From NCBI RefSeq assembly GCF_000348685.1, contig NZ_ANLA01000009.1, forward strand, positions 1 to 64,000: 64,000 nucleotides of DNA. Direction: 5' to 3'. This stretch comes from Xanthomarina gelatinilytica (lineage in GTDB: Bacteria; Bacteroidota; Bacteroidia; Flavobacteriales; Flavobacteriaceae). This document shows, piece after piece, positions 53,782 to 63,019 of the stretch. Under the pieces are notes generated by a model, which saw only the letters and a program-made list of their open reading frames with translations, was not told the DNA's origin and made no database searches. Numbering within the stretch: position 1 is the first letter of the stretch; every line of letters starts with the position of its first letter. The position numbers and the translations under genes are program-made.

Positions 53782-54282
53782 ATGAAACATAATCTCTCAA
53801 TCATATGCTTATTCTTTGTAGCTGCATACACTGGATTTGCTCAGGAAAGCTTGGATGGCTTACTCAAAAAACACCATACTTCAAAAGTCCCATATATCTC
53901 TGTGGAAGAATTGGCCATGCCTAATACCCAAGCCTTGATTTTGGATGCTCGTGAGTTTCAAGAATACCAAGTAAGTCATATCAAAGATGCTGTTTTTGTT
54001 GGTTACAACACCTTCAATTTAGAGCAAACAGCCTTATTAATCAACAACAAACAACAGCCTATTGTAGTCTATTGCTCCTTAGGGATCCGTTCCGAAACAA
54101 TTTCCAATCGCTTATTAAAAGCTGGCTATACCAATGTCTACAATGTATATGGAGGTATATTTGAATGGGTTAACAATGGGTTTGATGTGTATGACAGCAA
54201 AGGCAATAAAACCAATAACATCCATGCTTTTTCTCCTGAATGGAGCAAATGGCTTAAAAAAGGGAATAAAGTTTTTAATTAA
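53782..54282 (+). CDS. Exported rhodanese-like sulfurtransferase
   Basis: This 166-residue protein has a signal peptide (about 1-20, ending FAAQ-like in YTGFAQ) and one rhodanese domain (about 38-140) with active Cys98 in VVYCSLGIRSE. It also has LDAREFQEYQVSHIKDA and the end motif VYGGIFEWVNNGFDV. It may move sulfur or handle a thiol-linked arsenic species in the periplasm. It is common in this cluster and is followed by a glycosyltransferase gene 6 bp later. Confidence 0.88.
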   Translation: MKHNLSIICLFFVAAYTGFAQESLDGLLKKHHTSKVPYISVEELAMPNTQALILDAREFQEYQVSHIKDAVFVGYNTFNLEQTALLINNKQQPIVVYCSLGIRSETISNRLLKAGYTNVYNVYGGIFEWVNNGFDVYDSKGNKTNNIHAFSPEWSKWLKKGNKVFN

Positions 54283-54288
54283 CAAATC

Positions 54289-54963
54289 ATGGGCATTCTA
54301 AATACCAAAGACACCAATAACAACAAGGAATTAGCTTTCAGTTTTCATTTCCCAACTTCCAAAAAAGCCCTAATCATCTTTACCAGAAACCCGGAATTGG
54401 GAAAATGCAAAACCCGTTTGGCTAAAAGCATTGGGGACGAAGCTGCTTTAACCATTTATAAATACCTATTACAGCATACAGCAAACATAACAGCTCCTGT
54501 TTCGGCAGATAAGTTTGTTTTCTATTCTGAAAACATTCTTGAAAATGATATTTGGGACGATACCATCTTCAGAAAAAAACTGCAAGAAGGCACAGATTTG
54601 GGCCTAAGAATGCAAAATGCCTTTATCGAACTTTTTAATACGGGATATGACAAAATCATGATTGTTGGCAGCGATATTTTAGACTTGAACACCAAGCATA
54701 TTTCAGATGCTTTTATTAAATTGGACACACACGATGCAGTAATTGGTCCTGCTCAAGATGGTGGCTATTATTTATTGGGAATGAAACAACTACTTCCTGA
54801 TATTTTTAAAAACAAAACCTGGGGCACAGCTACCGTTTTAAAGGAAACCATAAAAAATTTACAAAACCAAAACCTCTTTCTTTTAGAAGAATTAAACGAT
54901 ATAGATACCTTTGAAGATGTTAATAACAATAAAATACTTAAAAAATTAGTGACTCATGATTAA
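54289..54963 (+). CDS. DUF2064 glycosyltransferase (TIGR04282-type, arsenosugar cluster)
   Basis: This 224-residue protein has the nucleotidyltransferase-like fold of DUF2064: KKALIIFTRNPELGKCKTRL near residues 23-42, IMVGSDILDLNTKHI (metal-binding Asp) and AQDGGYYLLGMKQL. Members cluster with arsS and are thought to process or attach the sugar moiety. It overlaps the phosphorylase gene by 8 bp. Confidence 0.88.
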   Translation: MGILNTKDTNNNKELAFSFHFPTSKKALIIFTRNPELGKCKTRLAKSIGDEAALTIYKYLLQHTANITAPVSADKFVFYSENILENDIWDDTIFRKKLQEGTDLGLRMQNAFIELFNTGYDKIMIVGSDILDLNTKHISDAFIKLDTHDAVIGPAQDGGYYLLGMKQLLPDIFKNKTWGTATVLKETIKNLQNQNLFLLEELNDIDTFEDVNNNKILKKLVTHD

Positions 54964-55768
54964 ATACATAATGGAAACAGCCGAATATTTAGAAGAAAAA
55001 GGCTTTTTAAATCCAGAAATAGGCATTATTCTTGGCACAGGATTGGAAAAATTGATTAACGATATCGAGGTCCTCGCCGAAGTTAGCTACAACCACATTC
55101 CTAATTTTCCCACTGCAACTGTGGAGTTTCACAAAGGAAAATTGATTTATGGAAACTTGGAAGGGAAAAAAGTGGTAGTCATGCAAGGTCGTTTTCATAT
55201 CTATGAGGGCTACTCCTTACAGGATGTTACCTATCCCGTTCGCGTTATGGAAAAATTGGGCATTAAAACACTTTTGGTATCCAATGCCTCTGGTGCCATC
55301 AATAGTAACTTTAAAAAAGGGGAACTCATGCTTCTGGACGACCATATCAACCTCCAAGGCAGTTCTCCCTTGGCCTTTAAAGGAGTGGAACTTTTAGGGG
55401 AACGCTTTACAGACATGAGCGAACCTTACAACAAAGCTTTAAACAATACCTTTAAACACATTGCCAAATCACAAAACATCACCTTGCACGAAGGGGTGTA
55501 TGCCAGTGTGGCTGGTCCACAACTGGAAACAAGGGCCGAATACAGAATGCTGAAAATTATTGGGGCTGATGCCGTTGGCATGAGTACGGTTCCAGAAATT
55601 ATAGTGGCCAATCATTTAAATTTAAAAGCTGCTGCAGTTTCTGTCTTAACTGATGAATGCGATCCAGACAACCTAAAACCTGTAAACATCAGTGAGATTA
55701 TTGAAATGGCCGGCAAAGCCGAACCCCAAATGATTACCTTGTTTAAGGAATTGATAAAGACACTCTAA
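54956..55768 (+). CDS. Purine nucleoside phosphorylase
   Basis: This 270-residue trimeric-type PNP has the phosphate loop IGIILGTGLEKLI, VVMQGRFHIYEGYSLQDVTY, the family signature LLVSNASGAINSNFKKGELM and the base-binding GPQLETRAEYRM with ADAVGMSTVPE. It cleaves purine nucleosides with phosphate. In this cluster it likely removes adenine from the 5'-deoxy-5'-dimethylarsinoyl-adenosine made by ArsS, which would give the sugar phosphate. A second in-frame start at 54971 is possible. The gene overlaps the glycosyltransferase. Confidence 0.92.
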   Translation: MIKYIMETAEYLEEKGFLNPEIGIILGTGLEKLINDIEVLAEVSYNHIPNFPTATVEFHKGKLIYGNLEGKKVVVMQGRFHIYEGYSLQDVTYPVRVMEKLGIKTLLVSNASGAINSNFKKGELMLLDDHINLQGSSPLAFKGVELLGERFTDMSEPYNKALNNTFKHIAKSQNITLHEGVYASVAGPQLETRAEYRMLKIIGADAVGMSTVPEIIVANHLNLKAAAVSVLTDECDPDNLKPVNISEIIEMAGKAEPQMITLFKELIKTL

Positions 55769-55786
55769 ATTGTAATCAAATTATCT

Positions 55787-55818
55787 CCTGCAAGGCTTCA
55801 AAAAACCTTGCAGGCTTT
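55787..55818 (+). terminator. Hairpin between PNP and desaturase genes
   Basis: CCTGCAAGG (55787-55795) pairs with CCTTGCAGG (55806-55814), a perfect 9-bp stem with a 10-nt loop followed by CTTT. The weak T-run suggests partial termination or transcript processing rather than a full stop. Confidence 0.5.
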
Positions 55819-55830
55819 AAAACAGATGTC

Positions 55831-56730
55831 ATGGAAAAATACCTGGAAATAATAAAAAACGCCTATACTGGCTATTGGAATTATCTCATAAAAGAGATAA
55901 CGTCTTTCAGTTATTGGGATAATTATTTCTATGGTCTCATCATCATCTCCTTAGCTGTTTGGATACTGGAAATCTTGTTTCCGTGGAGAAAAAACCAAGC
56001 GCTTTTTAGAAAGGATTTTTGGCTGGACACCTTTTACATGTTCTTTAATTTCTTCTTGTTGAACTTGATTGTCTTTATTGCCCTATCCAATACAGTAGCC
56101 GAAATTTTTAACGATATCCTAGGACTTGTAGGACTATCGCTTTCCAGCTTTCAATTGTTTGAAGTGAATAAGCTACCTAAACCCTTGGGACTTTTCATCT
56201 TTTTTATAGTGGCCGATTTTGTGCAATGGAACACACACAGATTGTTACATCGTGTGCCTTTTCTCTGGAATTTCCACAAAGTGCACCATTCCGTTAAAGA
56301 AATGGGCTTTGCTGCTCACTTACGCTATCATTGGATGGAACCTGTGGTTTACAAATCCATTTTATACATTCCATTGGCCATAATTGGTGGTTTTGAGGCT
56401 CAAGATGTTGCCTTGGTACACTTCTTTAACATTACCATAGGCCATTTAAACCATGCCAACCTTGGTTGGGACTATGGCAAATTGAAATACATTTTCAACA
56501 ACCCAAAAATGCATATTTGGCATCATGCCAAAAAGCTTCCCAAACATGCAAGGTTTGGGGTAAATTACGGACTAACACTTAGCATTTGGGATTACCTTTT
56601 TAAAACCAATTACGTTCCTGAAGATGGTCGGGATATTGAATTGGGCTTTTCTGGGGACGAAACCTTCCCTAAAGATTTTGTAAACCAGGAACTATATCCA
56701 TTAAAATTTAAACCTAAAAATGAAGACTAA
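55831..56730 (+). CDS. Sterol desaturase/fatty acid hydroxylase superfamily membrane enzyme
   Basis: This 299-residue protein has about four membrane helices and the di-iron histidine boxes of the family: HRLLHRVPFLWNFHKVHHS, later GHLNHANLGWDYG, and HIWHHAKKLPKHARFGVNYG. It should hydroxylate or desaturate a lipid at the membrane. Placed within the arsenosugar cluster, it may act on arsenolipids or on a carrier lipid, which is inference. It overlaps the DUF547 gene by 11 bp. Confidence 0.85.
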   Translation: MEKYLEIIKNAYTGYWNYLIKEITSFSYWDNYFYGLIIISLAVWILEILFPWRKNQALFRKDFWLDTFYMFFNFFLLNLIVFIALSNTVAEIFNDILGLVGLSLSSFQLFEVNKLPKPLGLFIFFIVADFVQWNTHRLLHRVPFLWNFHKVHHSVKEMGFAAHLRYHWMEPVVYKSILYIPLAIIGGFEAQDVALVHFFNITIGHLNHANLGWDYGKLKYIFNNPKMHIWHHAKKLPKHARFGVNYGLTLSIWDYLFKTNYVPEDGRDIELGFSGDETFPKDFVNQELYPLKFKPKNED

Positions 56731-57433
56731 AGCTTACATATTGATTGTTTTATTGGCTGTATTGGCTCTATCACTTCCCACAAAAGCCCAAAACCTAAAC
56801 GATCATGCCTATAACAAGCTGCTTCAAAAACATGTCAATAGTTTTGGTGAGGTGAATTACCAAGCCATAAAAACAGACCCTCAATTATTGCAGGCCAGTT
56901 TGGAAGGGTTTACAAAAACCCAACCCAACAAATCTTGGTCTCAGGAAGAACGTTTAGCTTATTGGATCAATGCATACAACGCTTTTACCATCAAACTGAT
57001 TATAGACCACTATCCCATTAAAAGCATTAAGGACATTAAAAATCCTTGGGATCAAGAATTCATACCAATTGGTAAACAACTCATGTCTTTAAACCAAATT
57101 GAGCATGATATCTTAAGAAAGATGAAAGAACCCAGATTTCATTTTGCCATAGTTTGCGCTTCAAAATCCTGTCCTAAGTTATTGAATGAAGCCTATACTC
57201 CTTCAAAATTAGATCTACAATTAACGCTTGCGACTGAAGAATTTCTTTCGGATGAAACCAAAAACAATCTATCTGAAGAAACCATCAAACTCTCAAAAAT
57301 ATTTAAATGGTTTTCTGAAGATTTTACAACCAATGGCAGTCTAATCGATTTTTTAAACCTTTATGCTCCCATTGAAATCTCTCAAAAAGCAAAAAAAAGT
57401 TACATGGATTACAATTGGGACTTAAATGAATAA
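56720..57433 (+). CDS. DUF547 domain protein, exported
   Basis: This 237-residue protein has a signal peptide (about 1-23) and the DUF547 domain: ERLAYWINAYNAFTIKLIID, IKDIKNPWDQEF, RFHFAIVCASKSCPKL, LDLQLTLATEEFL. The conserved Cys in CASKSCP and an Asn/His arrangement suggest a cysteine-peptidase-like fold, though no activity is established. It is regularly adjacent to TIGR04283-type glycosyltransferases. It overlaps both neighbours (11 and 8 bp), so they form one translational unit. Confidence 0.88.
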   Translation: MKTKAYILIVLLAVLALSLPTKAQNLNDHAYNKLLQKHVNSFGEVNYQAIKTDPQLLQASLEGFTKTQPNKSWSQEERLAYWINAYNAFTIKLIIDHYPIKSIKDIKNPWDQEFIPIGKQLMSLNQIEHDILRKMKEPRFHFAIVCASKSCPKLLNEAYTPSKLDLQLTLATEEFLSDETKNNLSEETIKLSKIFKWFSEDFTTNGSLIDFLNLYAPIEISQKAKKSYMDYNWDLNE

Positions 57434-58139
57434 AATCTCCATCATCATCCCAATTCTAAACGAAGCAGAAAACATCCAAAACCTGCTCCAACACCTCATG
57501 TGCAACTCCAAGGAAGAAAATATTTCAGAACTAATAATAGTTGATGGAGGCAGTACAGATAACTCCCAGGAGCAAATTAAAACCTTTATCGGCTCAAGTG
57601 CATCAAAAACAAACATAAAACTTTTAAATTCCCCTAAAGGAAGGGCCAAGCAAATGAACCTAGGAGCAAAAACAGCGCAAGGCAACATCCTTTACTTTTT
57701 GCATGCCGATTCCTTTCCTCCCAAAAACTTCGATCAATACATTATAAATGAAGTCAAAAACGACCATTTAGCTGGTTGTTTTAGAATGCAATTCAACCAC
57801 AAACATTGGTGGCTGCGCTTGGCAAGTTGGCTTACCCAATTTCACTGGAGAGCCTGTAGAGGTGGCGACCAAAGTCAGTTTATCACCAAAAAATTGTTTC
57901 AGGAAATTGGAGGATATAATGAACGCTATATCATTTACGAAGACAACATCCTAATTAACCAACTCTACAAACGCAAGCAGTTTAAAGTCATCAACAAAAA
58001 ACTCACAACCTCAGCCAGACGTTACGAGACTCATGGCATTTGGAAACTTCAATATCATTTCTGGGCCATTTATGTTAAAAAATGGTTTGGCGCTTCTCCC
58101 GAAGAACTTTACAAATATTATAAAAAACACATTGCTTAA
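57426..58139 (+). CDS. Family 2 glycosyltransferase (TIGR04283-type, arsenosugar cluster)
   Basis: This 237-residue GT-A enzyme starts ISIIIPILNEAENIQNLLQH, has the donor site ELIIVDGGSTDNSQEQI, the DXD-like LHADSFPP and the catalytic region RGGDQSQFITKKLFQEIGGY with NERYIIYEDNI. It probably transfers a sugar to the arsenic-containing ribose or a related acceptor. It is last in the cluster: 110 bp and a strong promoter separate it from pyruvate carboxylase. Confidence 0.9.
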   Translation: MNKISIIIPILNEAENIQNLLQHLMCNSKEENISELIIVDGGSTDNSQEQIKTFIGSSASKTNIKLLNSPKGRAKQMNLGAKTAQGNILYFLHADSFPPKNFDQYIINEVKNDHLAGCFRMQFNHKHWWLRLASWLTQFHWRACRGGDQSQFITKKLFQEIGGYNERYIIYEDNILINQLYKRKQFKVINKKLTTSARRYETHGIWKLQYHFWAIYVKKWFGASPEELYKYYKKHIA

Positions 58140-58178
58140 AACCTGTTGATAACCCCTAACTTTCTGATTGAAAAATCG

Positions 58179-58209
58179 TTGTCCATTTAATTTCCGTTTG
58201 CTACATTTG
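58179..58209 (+). promoter_or_regulatory. Promoter of pyruvate carboxylase gene
   Basis: TTG at 58179-58181 and TACATTTG at 58202-58209 are 20 bp apart, which fits the Bacteroidota TTG/TAnnTTTG promoter form. The start codon is 42 bp downstream, leaving a leader of about 35 nt. Confidence 0.75.
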
Positions 58210-58251
58210 TAGCGAACATTCGCTAAAATCAATTAAAACACACAACCAACC

Positions 58252-61200
58252 ATGAAAATCACGAAAGTACTTGTTGCCAACAGAGGGGAAATTGCCATTA
58301 GAATTTTTAGGGCTTGTACAGAAATCAATGTAAGAACCGTTGGTATTTACACCTTTGAAGACAGATATTCCCTACACAGATATAAAGCTGATGAATCTTA
58401 TCAAATTGGGGAGGACAACGATCCTTTAAAACCCTATCTGGATATAGATGAAATTATAAAAGTAGCTTTGGAATGTGGTGCCAATGCCATTCATCCTGGT
58501 TATGGTTTTTTGTCTGAAAATGCACAATTTGCGCAAAAATGCGAAGAAAATAACATCATATTTATTGGCCCTAAAGTATCTGTTTTAAAATCTTTAGGTG
58601 ATAAGATTACAGCTAAAGAAGTGGCTGTGGCCAATAACATCCCTATCATCCAAAGTAACCAAAAACCTCTTAAAGATATTGACACAGCACTGTCTGAAGC
58701 TAAAAACATTGGCTATCCCATTATGTTAAAGGCTGCTTCTGGTGGTGGTGGTCGTGGTATGCGCGTCATACGACAACCCGAAGAACTAAAAGGGGCTTTT
58801 AACGAAAGCAAGCGTGAAGCCTTGAATGCTTTTGGAGACGATACCGTGTTTTTGGAAAAGTTTGTTGAAAACCCAAAACATATAGAAATTCAAATTGTAG
58901 CAGATAACTATGGAAATACGGTTCATTTATTTGAACGCGATTGTTCGGTGCAACGTCGTTACCAGAAAGTCATTGAATTTGCTCCTTCATACGATTTGAA
59001 TCAAGAAACCAAGGATGCCCTTTATAAGTATGCCATTAATATTTGTAAGGCTGTTGATTATAACAACATAGGAACCGTGGAGTTTTTAGTGGATGATGAC
59101 GGCTCCATCTACTTTATTGAAGTCAACCCAAGAATCCAGGTAGAACACACAGTAACCGAAGTGGTAACAAACATCGATTTGGTTAAAACACAACTTTTTA
59201 TTGCTGGTGGCTATAAATTGTCGGACCAACAAATAAAAATACCAAACCAGGAAGCCATAAAAGTAACAGGGTATGCATTACAATGCAGGATCACCACCGA
59301 AGATCCCCAAAACGATTTCAAACCAGATTATGGAGAAATAACCACGTATAGAAGTGCTTCCGGTTTCGGGATACGTTTAGATGCTGGTTCTGTGTATCAA
59401 GGAGCCATTGTGTCTCCTTTTTTCGATTCCATGTTGGTAAAAGTGACTGCCAACAGTAGAACGTTAGATGGTGCCTGTAGAAAAGTACGTCGTGCTCTGG
59501 CCGAATTTAGAATTCGAGGCGTAAAAACAAACATGCCGTTCCTGGATAATATTTTAAAACACGAAACCTTTAGAAGAGGTGATGTAACCGTAAATTTCAT
59601 CAAGCAAAACCCAGATTTATTTGTCTTTAAAGCCCCAAGAAACAGAGCCACCAAATTAGTGACATATTTAGGGGATGTGATAGTCAATGGAAATCCTGAT
59701 GTTAAAAAAACAGATCCAACCAAAACCTTTGTAAAGCCTGTTGTTCCTAAATTCAATCCAAATGGCAGCTATCCTGAAGGGACCAAGGACTTACTCACAA
59801 CCTTAGGGCCAGATAAATTTGCCCAATGGCTAAAAGCCGAAAAGAAAATTCACTTTACAGACACCACCATGCGCGATGCGCATCAAAGTTTATTGGCTAC
59901 CAGAATGCGAACCTACGACATGCTGAAAGTAGCTGAAGGCTATGCCAAAAACAATCCCGACATTTTTAGCATGGAAGTTTGGGGAGGAGCCACCTTTGAC
60001 GTTTGTTTCCGTTTTTTGCAGGAAAATCCATGGGAACGCTTGCAACTTTTGCGTAAAGCCATGCCAAACATCCTACTTCAAATGTTGATTAGGGGATCGA
60101 ATGGGGTTGGCTATACAGCTTATCCAGACAACCTAATTGAAAAATTTGTGGAGCAATCCTGGGAAAATGGCGTGGATCTTTTTAGGATTTTCGATTCGCT
60201 TAACTGGATGAAATCCATTGCGCCTTGTATCGAACATGTAAGAAACAGAACCCAAGGTTTGGCCGAAGGTTCCATCTGCTATACAGGTGATATTTTAAAT
60301 CCTAAAAACACCAAATACAACCTTAAATATTACACAACTTTAGCAAAAGACATTGAAAATGCTGGAGCCCATATTTTGGCCATTAAAGACATGGCTGGAC
60401 TGTTGAAACCTTATGCTGCCTTCGAATTGGTTTCTGCCTTAAAACAAGAATTGAACATTCCTGTTCACCTGCACACGCATGATACCTCTTCCATCCAATC
60501 GGCTACTTACTTAAAAGCCATTGAAGCTGGTGTGGACGTGGTAGATGTGGCACTAGGAGGCTTATCGGGTTTAACCTCGCAACCAAATTTTAATTCGGTT
60601 GTGGAAATGATGAAATTCAACCCACGAGAAAATTCACTAAACATCGACTCCCTAAACGAGTATTCCAACTATTGGGAAACGGTAAGGGAGTATTATTACC
60701 CTTTTGAATCTGGTTTAAAAGCTGGTTCTGGGGAAGTATTCAAACATGAAATTCCTGGAGGTCAATATTCCAATTTAAAACCACAAGCTCAAGCATTGGG
60801 TCTGGAAGACCGTTTTCACGAAATTACAGCCATGTATGCAGATGTCAATCAGCTTTTTGGAGACATTGTAAAAGTGACTCCAAGTTCCAAAGTTGTTGGA
60901 GATATGGCTCAATATTTGGTAAGCAACAATCTAACCGTTCAAGATGTATTGGAACGAGGAGACAGCATTTCGTTTCCACAATCTGCAGTGAGCTTCTTTA
61001 AAGGCGACCTAGGCCAACCTGTTGGTGGCTTTCCTAAAGACCTTCAGAAATTAATTTTAAAAGACGAAAAACCTTATACAGATAGACCAAATGCCCATTT
61101 GGAACCCATAGATTTTGAAAAGGAATACGAGGCTTTTAGAAAGATTTTCGAAAAAGATCTAAGCAGACCTTTAAAAATAACCGATTTCCTATCCTACAAA

Positions 61201-61704
61201 CTCTATCCTAAAGTTTTTACGGATTCTTACAACAAACATTTGAAGTATGACAACCTGATGAATCTACCGACCAAAAATTTCTTTTATGGTATGGAAATAG
61301 GTGAGGAAATCATTGTGGAATTGGACAAAGGCAAAACACTTCTTATTACTTTGGATTCGGTAGGAAAACCTAATGAAGATGGTATGGTAACCGTGTATTT
61401 TAAAGTAAACGGACAAGGCCGATCGGTTCAAATAAAAGACGAATCGATTAAAATTGATAAAGTGGAACACCTAAAGGCAGACAAAGCCAATACCAAAGAG
61501 ATTGGCGCTCCTTTACAAGGTTTGTTATCTACCATTTTGGTCAAGAAAGGAGACAAAGTGACCAAAAACCAACCTTTGTTTATAATTGAAGCCATGAAAA
61601 TGGAAACTACCATCACTGCCAACGAAGCTGCCACAGTAAAACAATTGGTTTTAAATCCTGGAGTCATGGTAAATTCAGAAGATTTGGTAATTCGTTTAGA
61701 ATAA
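58252..61704 (+). CDS. pyc: Pyruvate carboxylase
   Basis: This 1150-residue protein has the full domain order. Biotin carboxylase (about 1-450) shows KVLVANRGEIAIRIFRACTE, KAASGGGGRGMRVI and FIEVNPRIQVEHTVTEVVT. Carboxyltransferase (about 530-800) shows FTDTTMRDAHQSLLATRMRT. The PC tetramerisation/allosteric domain comes next, then a biotinyl domain with the biotinylated Lys in FIIEAMKMETTI. It makes oxaloacetate from pyruvate, bicarbonate and ATP to refill the citric acid cycle. It has its own promoter and full length with no damage. Confidence 0.97.
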   Translation: MKITKVLVANRGEIAIRIFRACTEINVRTVGIYTFEDRYSLHRYKADESYQIGEDNDPLKPYLDIDEIIKVALECGANAIHPGYGFLSENAQFAQKCEENNIIFIGPKVSVLKSLGDKITAKEVAVANNIPIIQSNQKPLKDIDTALSEAKNIGYPIMLKAASGGGGRGMRVIRQPEELKGAFNESKREALNAFGDDTVFLEKFVENPKHIEIQIVADNYGNTVHLFERDCSVQRRYQKVIEFAPSYDLNQETKDALYKYAINICKAVDYNNIGTVEFLVDDDGSIYFIEVNPRIQVEHTVTEVVTNIDLVKTQLFIAGGYKLSDQQIKIPNQEAIKVTGYALQCRITTEDPQNDFKPDYGEITTYRSASGFGIRLDAGSVYQGAIVSPFFDSMLVKVTANSRTLDGACRKVRRALAEFRIRGVKTNMPFLDNILKHETFRRGDVTVNFIKQNPDLFVFKAPRNRATKLVTYLGDVIVNGNPDVKKTDPTKTFVKPVVPKFNPNGSYPEGTKDLLTTLGPDKFAQWLKAEKKIHFTDTTMRDAHQSLLATRMRTYDMLKVAEGYAKNNPDIFSMEVWGGATFDVCFRFLQENPWERLQLLRKAMPNILLQMLIRGSNGVGYTAYPDNLIEKFVEQSWENGVDLFRIFDSLNWMKSIAPCIEHVRNRTQGLAEGSICYTGDILNPKNTKYNLKYYTTLAKDIENAGAHILAIKDMAGLLKPYAAFELVSALKQELNIPVHLHTHDTSSIQSATYLKAIEAGVDVVDVALGGLSGLTSQPNFNSVVEMMKFNPRENSLNIDSLNEYSNYWETVREYYYPFESGLKAGSGEVFKHEIPGGQYSNLKPQAQALGLEDRFHEITAMYADVNQLFGDIVKVTPSSKVVGDMAQYLVSNNLTVQDVLERGDSISFPQSAVSFFKGDLGQPVGGFPKDLQKLILKDEKPYTDRPNAHLEPIDFEKEYEAFRKIFEKDLSRPLKITDFLSYKLYPKVFTDSYNKHLKYDNLMNLPTKNFFYGMEIGEEIIVELDKGKTLLITLDSVGKPNEDGMVTVYFKVNGQGRSVQIKDESIKIDKVEHLKADKANTKEIGAPLQGLLSTILVKKGDKVTKNQPLFIIEAMKMETTITANEAATVKQLVLNPGVMVNSEDLVIRLE

Positions 61705-61766
61705 AATTAACATCAAAAACTGAAAGGTCTTCTTATTTTTATGGACAAAACAGCAAAACAAACTGT

Positions 61767-62216
61767 ATGAAACCTGACAACCCTGAAACTAAAGAAGAAC
61801 CTAATTTCTTTAAATGGGCATTTAAATATGCTGCCACAGCCGGAATAGCAGGTATTATATGCTGCGTGGCTCCAGCCGTCTTATTCATGTTTGGACTCAT
61901 GGGAGGCATTTATGCCATTTCCTTTGCCGATTTCTTTTATGCCGAAGACGGTTCCATTGGAACAGGCTCGTGGATTCTTAGAGGTCTCGCAGTAATAATT
62001 GGTGTGTATGGAATTTATCTTTACCGAAAAAAGCAAAATCAATGTTCCATGGATCCTAAAAGAAAAAAGAAAAACCTCATTTTAATGATCGTTATTACCT
62101 TTATTTTGGGGCTTGGCATCTTTTTGTCATTAGAAAAATGGTCTTCTTGGTATTTTGATGAACATATTGTTCCTGCCCAACAAGAAGAATACAAGCAAAT
62201 GGAACTTCAGGAGTAA
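61767..62216 (+). CDS. Small membrane protein, three predicted helices
   Basis: This 149-residue protein has helices at about 20-45 (AGIAGIICCVAPAVLFMFGL), 68-85 (LRGLAVIIGVYGIYLY) and 103-120 (LILMIVITFILGLGIFLSLE). The vicinal Cys pair before Pro in the first helix (ICCVAPAVL) resembles the metal-binding helix of MerT/MerF-type transporters, but the second Cys pair typical of MerT is not obvious. It could handle a soft metal or arsenic species. It lies 62 bp after pyc on the same strand. Confidence 0.6.
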   Translation: MKPDNPETKEEPNFFKWAFKYAATAGIAGIICCVAPAVLFMFGLMGGIYAISFADFFYAEDGSIGTGSWILRGLAVIIGVYGIYLYRKKQNQCSMDPKRKKKNLILMIVITFILGLGIFLSLEKWSSWYFDEHIVPAQQEEYKQMELQE

Positions 62217-62329
62217 GTGTTTTTCCTATTTGAAAAATGATATCCAGAAATTCATGGAAAAAGATGCCTTATAACTTAATAACTAAATAACTTAATAACT
62301 TAAAAAAATAGAATTTAGCCAAATCATTC

Positions 62330-63019
62330 ATGCCAATACTAAAAGTTATTATTCCTGCATATAACGAAGCTGATTCTATTGCGAAGGTCATTCATGATAT
62401 CCCTAAAACGGTAAACGAAATTATTGTAGTGAACAACAATTCCACCGATGCTACTGAAGTCAATGCCAAACAAGCAGGAGCAACCGTTTTAACGGAGTCC
62501 AGAAAAGGATATGGCTATGCCTGCCTAAAAGGAATGGCTTATGTGTCCAAACAAAAAATAAAACCAGATATTGTGGTCTTTCTTGATGGCGATTATAGCG
62601 ATTATCCAGAAGAATTAACTAAAATAGTTCAGCCAATTATTGAAGATAACATCGATTTTGTAATTGGAGCCCGTGTAAAACGACTTAGAGAACCTGGCTC
62701 CATGACCCAACCTCAAATTTTTGGGAATTGGCTGGCCACCTTTTTAATGCGTATCATGTTTGGTTCAAATTTTACAGACCTAGGGCCTTTTAGAGCCATT
62801 AAGTACCAAAAACTACTGGCTTTGAAGATGGAAGACAAAACCTATGGATGGACTGTGGAAATGCAATTAAAAGCCTTGAAACAAAAACTATCTTACATTG
62901 AAATTCCTGTGAGCTATAGAAACCGAATTGGAGTTTCAAAAGTCTCTGGCACCTTAAACGGAGCCATTATGGCTGGTATTAAAATTTTAGGTTGGATTTT
63001 TAAATACAGTTTCAAATGA
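62330..63019 (+). CDS. Family 2 glycosyltransferase (dolichyl-phosphate-mannose-synthase-like)
   Basis: This 229-residue GT-A enzyme has LKVIIPAYNEADSIAKVIHD, the donor site EIIVVNNNSTDATEV, the metal motif VFLDGDYSDYP and the acceptor loop TDLGPFRAIKYQKLL with GWTVEMQLKAL. A C-terminal hydrophobic end (IMAGIKILGWIFKYSF) suggests membrane association. It transfers a sugar to a lipid carrier or glycan; the substrate is unknown. The stop overlaps the next start by 1 bp. Confidence 0.88.
   Translation: MPILKVIIPAYNEADSIAKVIHDIPKTVNEIIVVNNNSTDATEVNAKQAGATVLTESRKGYGYACLKGMAYVSKQKIKPDIVVFLDGDYSDYPEELTKIVQPIIEDNIDFVIGARVKRLREPGSMTQPQIFGNWLATFLMRIMFGSNFTDLGPFRAIKYQKLLALKMEDKTYGWTVEMQLKALKQKLSYIEIPVSYRNRIGVSKVSGTLNGAIMAGIKILGWIFKYSFK

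Noticed and set aside
62270-62303. AT-rich AACTTAATAACT-like repeat before the glycosyltransferase
   Set aside because: It has only a few imperfect copies in AT-rich leader DNA; too weak to call.
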